Assembly: GCF_001625305.1 (NCBI RefSeq)
Contig: NW_017804254.1
Location: 457,501-521,500, forward strand
Length of the DNA stretch: 64,000 nt
Direction: 5' to 3'
Source of the DNA: Branchiostoma belcheri
Taxonomy: Eukaryota > Chordata > Leptocardii > Amphioxiformes > Branchiostomatidae
The position numbers were made by a program, and so were the translations under genes. Below, one piece after another: positions 33,401 through 45,400 of the stretch. Under the pieces are notes generated by a model, which worked only from the letters and a program-made list of their open reading frames with translations, ran no database searches and was not told the origin of the DNA. Positions within the stretch are counted from its first letter, which is position 1. Each line of letters starts with the position of its first letter.

Positions 33401-36400
33401 TGTTTTTATATGTCTTCCCCAATTTTTGTCAATTTTGTCCATCAAGGTTGATGGCATGATTTAAAAATTTTTCCGTCACACGCCGCAAAGTTCCTGCAAT
33501 TGACGAAAAAATGGGTGCCGGGCCTGCCGGCTAGAGCCCTGTGTCTATGTATATAAACTTTATTGATAAAGAGCAGCAGTCTAGAAGTTTCAAGATAGAA
33601 CATCCTACTACTTTTTTTTACCCAGACCTGCAATCTATGCTATTTAAGGCAACATGACTCCTTCATACTTACAGAGCAGCATTTTGTTTAGACTTTTGGT
33701 TCCTGTGTGATCCCAACCAATCTCTACCTCAGTTCTATGTCACTCCTCACCATGTAGTGTATGGAATCACTCTGGAATGCAGACAAAAGGTGGATGTCTG
33801 CCACTTGTTTATTTTGGTCCCACCGCAAACTCTTGGAACTGCTAACAATAACATAGATAGAAACGAAATCTTATTCAAATGAATAGCTTCCTATGGAGGC
33901 CACACACGCAAAATGTACACAGAGTGAGGGCCCTTCTTGTAAGCTTTTAATGTTTTGGGTGAGTAAGAAGTTTTAGGGATGTTTCGCTGCCATATTGTTC
34001 AGTGCAGTACAGTACTGAACATGCATTCTATTCTATTGTATCTAATGGCTATGTTGAATTCAGGTAGTACAAGAATACGAGTAATCACCATGCTGTCAGC
34101 GAGTGGTAGGCAAAAAAATGAGTGACAGTTGGCTGATTTACCTATCAATAATTTGCATATGTCTTCAAAATTTGCATGCATATATTTGCATGCAAAAACA
34201 GCGATCACTCGTATACACCAGTGTTTAACCAGCTGCTTTGTTTTCCCATTACAAGTACTGATAATAAAAAAATGAATCCATTTCATCTTTTAATTTTATT
34301 TCATTGTAAGAACTTCCTATATCAATTTGAAGTGTGATACTATATAGCCTGGTACTCTCCAAGCAGAGGTTGGTGGGGAAGGTTGTGATCTTTCTAATAC
34401 ATATAACAATACATCTCCATGGTCATAGGTAGTGCAGAAAAAAAAGGGACATACATGTATTAGAAAGGTCACAATCATTCCAACCAACCTCTGCTTGAAG
34501 AGTAGTGTGATACAGGTTGTTTTTACTCAGTTTCTGTAACCTGTTCTGTGCCCAGGTTTACACCAGAACCTAGCTGCTGTCAGCCCCTGGTTAATGCCAT
34601 GTTTATACCCAGGGAAGAAGGTTTACCCCAGTTGCAGCTCACTTGACCCAGATCTACCTTTACTAACCCACAAGATTGAAAAAAGATGTTTTGCAAGAAG
34701 CGAGACACAAGATTAGCACTCTGAGGCCAGACCAAGTTCAACAGACTTCCTCAGTTGCAAACGTATTCTTTTATGTTCATTAACTCATTGTCGTTAATTA
34801 ACTTATTTATTAAGTTAAGTCAGATTGTTTGTCCTATTGATTTAAGCACTTTTCCTGGTATATGGGGCTGTATCTTAATGATAATTGATATACACATTCT
34901 TCTGGCAGGAAACTATATATTGTTGACATATCAAGTTTCAATTAATATAGTTTACATTCCTGACCTTGAGGGCACATAGTGCCAAGGTTGCTACTTTTGC
35001 TGTGTTGTATTTTAATGAATGTCCTTCTTGGCACAAATCATCCCAACATGATAAAAGTATGGTTGAAAGGAACAGCTGATGGAAATAACAAAGAAGCTGT
35101 TTTTTTTTCTTTTTGAACAAGTGGGATATTTCTTCGAATTCAGCATATTATTATCATATTATAAGACTTTCCCCCAATAGTATTAGTCACATACATTGAA
35201 CACCCCTGGTTTGGCTTTCTGATAAACCCATCCATGGTTGGACATCTCATCTGGAAAGCACAATACCAATGAAATTCAAATGGCAATATGTCAATACAAA
35301 GTTAGAACAGATATGTCATAAGCTGAAAGTTACTGTTGCCGACAGTTTTTTGTTGTTGTTCCAGTGGAGAGAAGTTGTTAAAAGATTTCTTGCAGGATGG
35401 AAAGCAGATCTGGCTTCCAGAGATCCCCAGGAAACAAACAATGGTTTCCTTGTACTTGAACCAAGCCAGGCAGCTCCCTTATAAATGAAATGCCCTGGTC
35501 ATGCCCCAGTGGGGCTCGGGGTCCCTTGTATGTATTTAGCTGTGTTGAATGCCTCCCAAATTCAGCAGTCTAGCTTCACGCATGAATGGGCAGTGTTAAA
35601 CATGCAGGCTGCTGACAAGAGCGTGGGGAAAGTCACAAAAGTTTATGATTATGTTCATGATGATATTTCTTTTGTCAGTGATGCGTAAAGTTAATGATAT
35701 CCAAGCTAAAAAATTGGAAACCTTATATTTTTATAAGGAAATATGAAATTGGTTTTGTATTGTCTAATATTTGAAAAGGCCATGTTGATTTGATTATATG
35801 GATTGACATCCGCGCGTGCATAAATTTTTGGCTGTTTCCAAAGAAAAGTTTTCAACCATACTGTAAATCGTACAAAACTGTTGCAAAATGAGTAAATATA
35901 TACCGTAAGTTGCAAAAAAAATATTGGAAAACGATACCAATGTCCTAGAATGCCAAAATCAAACCAAAAAGACAAAAAAATCCACATGAAATATTCTTTT
36001 GGAGAAACAGTTAGAAATGTGAAATCATCCCTACTTTGGGAATTCCCCTTTTCCCAGAGGGAACAGTGTGGCTTTGTACCAGACAAAAAGCAGCGGCCTT
36101 TCTGTGGCCTTCCTTTGTCCCTAGAAACAGAGCGGCAGGGCTGAATATCTGAAGGACGAACAAATTGGCTTTCCCGTATTCTAGTATTTTCTGGTGCTGT
36201 GATGAACCAAATTGATCTATTTCAAAGATACGGGTCCCACAACCCTTTGCACAGTCGTTCCTTTGTAGGTCTGTCCGAGATGAAATTTCAAAGGCACAGA
36301 GAGATTCCCTTGTGAAGTGAATAAGAGCTTTTCGATGCTGTTGACATAATGACCACAATATCTTTTGGCCTTGTACATATCTTATGAATTCAGTTCCAAG

Positions 36401-39400
36401 CTAAATTAAAAAGCATTGGAAAAAATCCAAGTAATGTATTCCAGATATCCTTGACTCAGACATCATGTCTAGTATAACTATAAGGCTTGTTGTACTTGTA
36501 CTTTTGTAGTGCTTCTTTATGACTTTTGCAAGTAGGTTAACTTATATATAATTAAATCTCCTTGGTTTTTGTCATTTCAACTTTAATTGGAGGGGGGATG
36601 TCTATAGATAATAGCTAGGTCAGGTTTCAGGTTCAAAGTAAAAATATCTGACCATTTTACAAAATTTTAGAATACATTTACACTCTTGTACTGGTAAATG
36701 GGCTATTGTGCAAATGTCATGATGTCCTCTTTTTTTGCAGTAGCCTGTAGATCATATCCATGGTGTATTCTGGTGTTACCATGGAATGGCACACTTACGG
36801 ACTATAGTTTTTTTGCTGTCGAATGGCTGCATGTAATATCTCATTTAACCTTTCCTACATGTATGTCATATGTATAATGGTTCAAAAGGAGAGAAACGGG
36901 TCCTTAGTATCCCAGTTAATCCTTGTAACAGCTGTCAGTTCTAATCAGATTATCCCTATTCTTATTCTTATCGGATAATGTCTTCCTGTGGTGTTTAGTA
37001 CATACCCAATGTAAACCAGTCTCTATCAATGCTGCGGCTAAATAAGGTTGGTTTGCTTGTCCGGGATGAGAGAAAGAAATCCATTGTAAACAAGAAGGAA
37101 AACGTATTTCATGGGATATATTATATGCTAGTCACTGTGGTAAGTACGTTTTGTATTTACTTTAAACCAAATGATCTGAAACTAATTTGTAGATGGTGGT
37201 ACAGTGGGTACTATAAATGCAGTAATTCAGTGACAGTAGGTAAGCTGGGGAAAAATGAAGCTGGGCAAAATTCTCCACCTGCCCAGAAATTCTCCACCTG
37301 CCAGCCTCCCTCTATCTAGTGTCATGCTGTGGTCATTAGTAGAGTTCCTGAAGGACATATTGTATGCCTACTATAGTTTTCCAGCTCTACGCTTTAATTC
37401 AGTGGAAAACAATGGTCCCAAACATCGCAATAGTAAGGAGATTTTGACATCACGAAATGTTATATTCTTTGTAGTTTCGCAACACAAATTATGATAAACA
37501 CCACTCGGGTTGTAGCAACATTCACAGTAACTATTAAAAGTCTTGGTCTTATATATACTTTCGTAAAATTGGGTTTGGCCAACACCAACTTATTGGGTTC
37601 TGCATGCCTGCCAAAGTTGTGTCCAAACTTGTAAATCCTAGATAAAGTAAATATAGACAAAGAAGAAGCAGATACCAGGAACATTGGATATCTATAAATG
37701 GGTGCATATCTCCCATGGCTATCTCAGTGACAAAGGGACTTTTGGGAATTCTATCAGCCCCCCAGTGACCCCAAGTGACCCCTGGCAGCAGGATACAACT
37801 GATTCCAATTTCACTACTTGTAGGGACTGTCCAGTAATAGTTTGGAGTAGGAATGACGACGGTACATAGATGAGAGTTAGACACACGCAAGAAAACTTAC
37901 TCAATTCTAGCAGCTAGATAGATTTTGAAAACTACCAGGGGTACAATGTAGCGTCCACGACTTTTTGTCAGTGACTGTTTTCAAAATCTATCCAATTGCT
38001 TGAGTAGCTGTTTTCTTGTGTAATGACTGTGGTAAGACAGATACCACAACTTGCAGGAACTATTGGTATCATTTGTTTCATATGTACGTGGTACAATATA
38101 GAAAAGATGACAAACATCGATTGAAGTGCATAACTTTGGCACCATTTATTTCTTTGACACTGAAGTCTGCTGCCTGTACCAGGAATTTGAAAGTTTTGAC
38201 AATAACAAGTTGACAGTTGTAGGAAGCAGCAGTGTGGTAACAAGAAGCCATGGGTCAAGTACTGTACTGTTGACTAACACCATACCTGTCACTGTTATGT
38301 GGTCAGGCTGTGGTCTAGCTGCTGCCTGGACCACAGGGAATGACCAGAAAATCACCATGGATTTCACGGCCAATTTATCTCAAACAAATTACACACACGG
38401 TAGAGCAGGTCCTTCTTTCAGAGCTTTTTATTGTCCCTTTCAAAGTTACACAAAGCCAACAAATAGGATCTCATATGCAGTATGCATAGTGTTGAGGAGG
38501 CAAACCACCTGCATGTGTAGAGCTGGTGTGTTACACTGGCAAAAAGGTAGATGCCACACAATTTTTGTGCAATAAAGTTTATTACCCGGTACTTTTCATC
38601 AGTTGAACAGTACACTTACAATTGTACGGAGATGATTTTATCACTGCCAATTACACTTTTGTTCATGTATGAAGCAATGCTTTATTAGTCTCCTAACCTG
38701 AACTTTGTTGTGCTTTATTACTTTAGTTCCATTGGCAATTGTCCTATAATCCTCAGGGACTATGGTGGCAGAACAACTACTTGAGTCCTATCAGCTTTAT
38801 GCAGAGGTCAGGCACTGATGTAGTTTCCCATCCAAAGCTTCCTACTGTGCCTGTCATGGCAGATAACATGACCTAAATGTCAGTCAGCTTGGCAAACCAA
38901 GATAGCCAAGGGGAAACCATTTTGTCTTTGGCAAAACCTTTCTGTGATCAAGCCTTGTTATGGCTGTGGTACTGTGTAGGCAGTTGCTGGCATGCTTTGT
39001 GCCCTGAGGTTAAAATACTGTAAATCACTTTGTGTGCATGGTTATAAAAGTTTGCAGTCTGAGGTGAACATTTTCACCGAACTATAGATTTGCGGTGGTA
39101 CACATGTAGCAGGTGCAGGTAAAAGGAAGTTGACGAATTATTTGTCACGGTAATGATAAGTTAGGGGTACACAAGTGACCATGAAAACCGTGAATATAAA
39201 AGTACCGCGAAAAAAATCGAGATTTACAGTATCTCTGTGACTCATGATGTTTTTGCAAGATCCTTGTTTGATGAAATTAGTCTCCTGCCACCTACAAAGA
39301 TGTTTTCTTCTCTGCGACTTCTAACACTTGATATCGCTTCCTTCCCCTCCAGGCCTCGGATGCGTCAGTGCACAACGGAAAGATGGAGCCCGCCGACGAG

Positions 39401-42400
39401 AATCCCGACTCATCCGACATCACCGAGTCCACGCGCCCGATCTTCATCATGGAGGAGGCGATAGAGGAGCCGTCCGCCACGTGCTGCGGCTGCGGGGAGG
39501 AGAACAAGGAGCGCGGGAACTGGACGTGCCAGTGTGAGATGATCCTGACGTCCATCGGCTGGGCGGCTGGACTGGGACAGCTGTGGAGGTTTCCCATGCT
39601 GTGCTTCAGGCATGGAGGTCAGATGCACTTCTGATTGTTGCCAAAGCATACCACATGTTTGTAGCATATACGCCATCAGAAAAAATAAACACTTCTGATA
39701 TTGTACTGTAAATCACAATTTTTTAAGGTAATATTCGCAAATTTCGCGGTCAGTTCTGCACTCATCAATACTGTGAACAAATAATTAGCGAACTTTCTTT
39801 TTGCTGCACCTGCCACCAACACGAATGTATGGTTCCGCGAAGATGTCCATTTTTTTCAGACTACAAACTTTTGCTACCACTAACATAAAGTGATTTACAG
39901 TATATAAGAGTACATACATTGTATGAAGACGGCATATAGTTGCATGATGCCATTTAGATGTTCATGACTTGCACTAAAAAATTTCCAGGGGAACTACGAG
40001 TCAGTTTCAGACTCCTACCTGCAAAGAAAAAAATATTGAGAATTCATGCATGCATGCAACTTGTGGAATTATCATAGTGATAAAGACCTAACAGTAAGGT
40101 ATGTATTGCTACAAGAAGGAATGTTTGCCTTGGATGTGTAGATCCAATAGTGGACATACATCACATAGCTAGGAAGTTTACAAGACTCCACGCTGTGTGT
40201 TTCTTCCTCTGTAGGCGAGGAAGTAGTATATGTGGTGACATGTCTTGATTATTTTTCAGGAGGGTTTCTTGCTGTGTGGCTGGGTATGCACTTCACCTTG
40301 GGTTTCCCCCTGGTTCTGTTGGAGATGACGCTGGGACAGTTCACCAGCCAGGGACCCCCCCGGGCGTGGAGGGGGGTTCCACTCTTACACGGTACACTAA
40401 CTTCTTAGTCTTACTATGTACTGTGTGACAAAAAAGCTATACTGTAATACCTTTTTCATTGTACTTTTATGTTAACAGTCTTCACGGTCTGTGAACCTCT
40501 TTCGCCCTCTATCTCCGCCACTGTGAACATATAGTTCCATGAACACCTCCATTTTTCTCAGTCCGTTAAATTTCAGTACCGTGAACATAAAGTAAATTAC
40601 AATAATAATTCTGTCTTGCACTTGTTATTGTAACTACAGTATTTTATATTCAACCTGACTGATGGTAGACCAGATAAAATAACTCAAGGTGGAATTAACC
40701 TTATGTGCTACTGTTTGAAAATGTTTTTTGTTGTGTATCCAAACAAGAGTGTTTGCCTTGCATTCGGTAGGTCATGAATTCGATCCCCGGCCAAGTCATA
40801 CCAAAGACTTTAAAAATGGAACATACTGCATTCTCTACTTAGACTCAGCATTTGGAAAAGAGTATGGGAGTTAAACACACTACCAGTGGACTAGCCCTCT
40901 GCTATAGTCATTGCACAACTGTGCGGCCCAAGGGCCACAGAACGGAGATGGATGCTGGAAGGAACTTTGATTTGACTTGATTTAATCATGGCATGAGACC
41001 TGAGTCTGTTGTCTTCTGCCATTTACACTTTACAGGCATTGGGTTTGCAGTTGTTGTGATGATGTCCATCCTAGCGATATACTACAACATCAGCATGGCG
41101 TACATCCTACACTACTTGTTTGTGGGCAGTCTGCGCGACCTTCCTTACATGGTGCGCTGTGACAACTACTGGAATACTATGGAGTGCAATGGTGAGTTTA
41201 ACTATTGCATTTTGTATTTAAATGCGTATAGACCTGACCTATCTGTCTGTCTTTCCTTCATTTGACAGAACTTAGCTTCACATGACGCACAGAAATTTTG
41301 CCCAATCCATCATCTTCGACAGAAAAAAACTCCATTTGTGACCAGTAAGCCTAGTCTACCAGTAAAATTTGCCGCTCAAAAATCCAGGAAATAGCATTTC
41401 AGAGGGTTAAGATTTCAAAATTTCCAGGGAAAGTATGCACCACCCTCCGAGCTAGGGTTGTTGCGTTTGGCACTTGACATCATATTACATGATTCAAACG
41501 AAATTTGTGAAGACAAACAAAAATTTCAGGCTGGCTAGAACATGTTTGACGGATAATGCTGACAACTCCTGCAAGCTTATTATATGATCAAATAATCTTT
41601 GCATGGACTTTGATAGAAAGGTCATCATTCAGTGACCACTGTAAGACCTTCCTGCTGTTGGTCATTCTTTGTGAAGACATCTTGATTTGTTGACTGCGTG
41701 TATTTTGCAGACTATGGTCTCACCAACAAGACCCGCTGTCAGGAAGTGGCTGGCTTCATGTGGTACGATGACAGCGCAGGGTTCTGGCAAAACTACACAC
41801 AGTGTCCGACAAAGTCTGCTCCCGAAGAGTACTGGAGGTAAAGATCTCCTTCATTGTTCATTATAGTGTTTTAAAAATGCTTTCTTTTTAATTATACTGT
41901 TTGATACATTTCCCTGTAATCCAATGTGTAGATATGACAATATTGTACATGTATATTTGGGAATGCATCTGTAGCAGCGACACCTGTGCTGCAATGCAAT
42001 GTGAACCAGTCAGAATTGCCCTGAGGAAGGTGACAGACAGTCACCGAAACGTCGGCTGAATAAAAGACTTGATTGTGTAAAAAGAGTCTCTTTACTCAGT
42101 GTCTTACCAACCTGATGAAACTATACACGGATGCTTTTTTTTTTATTTTAGTGAAGTCTAGCTTCGGTTACCCAGTTCTTTAGACCACATTTTGTCTTCT
42201 TTGCACTTAGCCCTTCAGGCTAGGAATATGAAATTAGTATCTTACCTTGTCTTATCTTACTGTGTATTCATAAGTTGAGTCTGTCCAAAGAATGTTTTTG
42301 TCAAGCTTGTTTTTACGGTTCAATTTTTATTTAAACGTTGACTGTTCAATTTTCATTTCAAATTGACAGACTGACTTCAGGCATCACACCTGTACTTATG

Positions 42401-45400
42401 AGCAAGTGTTAATTAGTAAGAGAAAAAATTACAGTAACTGTGCATGAAAGAGACAAAGCAACACTCAGTTCACCAGGGCTCGAAATACTGGTTGTATGTG
42501 CACCTTATTATTATTAGTGCACCCAAAATTGGAGCTGTGCACCCAATTTTTTTCTGTGGGTGCACCAGTACACCCAAATATTCTTGTAGGTATTAAATGT
42601 ATAATAGTATACAGGATATTCTTAGCATCTAAGGGTCAGAAAAATAATTTAAAATTCTTTGCTGTAGTGTAAGAATTTGAAGTTAGCTCCCATTTCAGAT
42701 TCAAGCTTAGAAGAGGTGCAGTAAGATCGATACTAGTTATTAGGTTTTGTTTTATATGGTGCACCCAAAAATTGTTTGTGCACCTAATTTTCTACGTTGG
42801 GTGCACCAGTGCAGCTTTTCCCAAAATTGAATTTCGAGCTCTGGTTCACTGACTCACCTCTTCCCATTTTGCCTCCCCCCTCCCCAGGAATTATTTGCTG
42901 CAGATATCAGACGGTCTGGAGAACATGGGTGCAGTCCAGCCAGGTCTGGCAGGGTTTCTCTTCCTGTCATGGCTCATGGTGTTCCTGGTGCTCGCTTTCG
43001 GTATCAAGTCTGCCGGGAAGGTGTGTGGAACAAAGCTTTATTTAGTTGTGTCCAGAAAGTCGCTAGTTTACTGTATACGCTGTTTGAATATTTGACAATG
43101 TTGCATATTGCATTATTTATGATATATTGATGCTGGAGAGAAAATTAGGAAGATAATTAAAATTTCTTTTCTACATATGCCAACTCTCAGTGAAACAGAT
43201 CTCTGACCTTGCTAGCAATAGGGGGAAATTAAATGGAGGAAACTTGCAGTGGCCTGCACAGCAATGGACAGATGCTGCTGCTGCATTGTACTTTCATTAC
43301 CCAGGACATAAGTCATGAAATGTACTCCAAATGTTGCAACTTTGTAGAAAGGATGGCATACTCAACACCGTGAAGAAAACAGTAATTTTTAAACACCATC
43401 TAGGTTGCGTACCTGACGACAACCATCCCCTTCGTGCTTCTGGTGTTCCTGTTGTTTCGAGCCATGTCATTGGACGGAGCGGTGGAAGGACTGATATATC
43501 ATGTCACTCCATTACCATATGCAGGCTTCAATGTAAGTGTGAATGCAATCCTATGAGGACAAGGGGCCTATATATACATATCTTATGACTACAAACCATC
43601 TGTTGGCTGGATAACATGCATGACTGTTTAAGGCACACTCAGTTGTATATATCCTGTATGTCTTGAATGCTTACTTCATTTTTTTTCCAGAACAGTGTTA
43701 AGCAATTCCAATTTAAAATTTAAGATTATTTGCAACATGACACAATGTGTACAACATACAGACAGTGCAATGGTGACACAAGTGGAACAAGTGACTACGC
43801 AGTATTCTATAAATTGCTACAGAAATACATTATGTAAACTTTTTGGGTTTGATTTCTTTATTGAAAGGTGTGGAAGATGAAGTATTGTTAATCAATCCTT
43901 CCATGCCAAATTTTGAGTTCTGAGAGTGACCACCGCCTTCCCTTTCCCCCCAGAACACAGACCTGTGGGTGGATGCTGTGATGCAGGTGATCTACTCCCT
44001 GGGTGTGGGGTGTGGTAGTTACACCATGCTCAGCTCCTACAACAGATTCCACAACAACACAGTAAGGTCAGAAAGGACACCATGTTTTACTATTCTAGTC
44101 TTCAGCGTGCAAAATACCTGGTTGCTCGGTTGCCCCGGGCAACCAAATTTCACTTGAGGCAACCTATTTTTGAACCTAGGTAGCCCAGTGTGCTACCTGA
44201 ATTTTAAGAATGCCCCCCCCCCAAATCATGCCCACTTGGCTTGCACCACTGTATCTGGCAGATGCTTTTTGATTTTAGGTATTAATGGCTATTACTAGTA
44301 TCAGTTAACTAAAGGCTGTTAGAAATATTGTCAAAGGCTTATGTATGTAACATTACTTAGTTTGAGGAAAGTGTAACAGTTGGGGGTTTATAGGCGCTAC
44401 CAACTGACCCAGCCAAGGGGTCTAGACCTTTTAGCTCACTCAGTTAGAGCGTGTAGTAACTTATATGTGGGGCAACGTAAAATTCTGATGGGCAACCTAA
44501 TTTTTGCAGTAGGTTGCCCACTGGGCAACCTGGTTCAAAAAAGTATTTTGTACACTGGCCTTGTATGTGTATGACATTGTATGTACCCAAAATCTGTGGC
44601 CACTGTTCTGAAACTGAATGGTCAATTGGCAATGGACTTGTGCCTTGTTAAAGCTATGTAAAGAATTGTGCCCTGTTAAAGCCCTCAAAAAACATGTGAT
44701 GCTTTTTTTTCCTGTCCAGAGATGCCGTGCTGGTTGTGTTAGCCAACGTGTTGGTGGGTATCCTGTGCCTGTGCATGTCTGCAGGCTTCTTGGGATTCCT
44801 CTCCAAACAGTTAAATGAGCCCATAGAATCTCTAGTGTCGTCAGGTAACATTGGACTTCTGTTTTGCCTTAATTTTCATATGTAAAATTTCTTGAAACCC
44901 AAATCTCTTCTCAAATCTCTATTCTCTTCCCAGAAAAAAATTCAAGAAGCTTCAAGGGTTGATAAGAAATCACTTGTTAATCCTTCACAGCTGGTGTTTT
45001 GAAAGCACAAGTACTTACCGGTAATTGGGTTTGGGGCAAAATTGAGTCACTCTAGTCTTGTGGCATTTCTCAGGTTCAGAAATGGTAAATGGAGGTACTT
45101 ACAGCATAGATGCATGGGGTTGAAAAAATCCTCTGGCCTTCTACTTTTCACAGCATTGATCAGTTTGTGAAGACAAAAATATGTACACAGACTTCTTCCA
45201 TCCTCTCTAGTCTTTGCTTCAGTGTTCTAGCCAGCCTGAATTTTTTTTCTGTCATGTTGAGTGCCAAATGTGGCATGCAATCCATGCTCCCCCAGGAAAT
45301 TTTGAAATCTTGACCCTAGCTCTGAAACACAATTTCCTGCATTTTGAGTGGTAAAGTTGAATTTCTTCTCTTCACATGCAAAAGTTTTCCATCATAGACG

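Larger units (their letters stand above)
30472..39352 (+). other. First intron of SLC6 (8.9 kb)
   Basis: No exon of another gene is supported on either strand. It holds a Harbinger-like MITE (32829-33194) directly followed by a hAT-type MITE (33214-33541), a repeat at 34086-34216, a fold-back element at 34350-34508, and an inverted-repeat element at 37890-38030. The rest is AT-rich unique-looking sequence. Confidence 0.6.
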
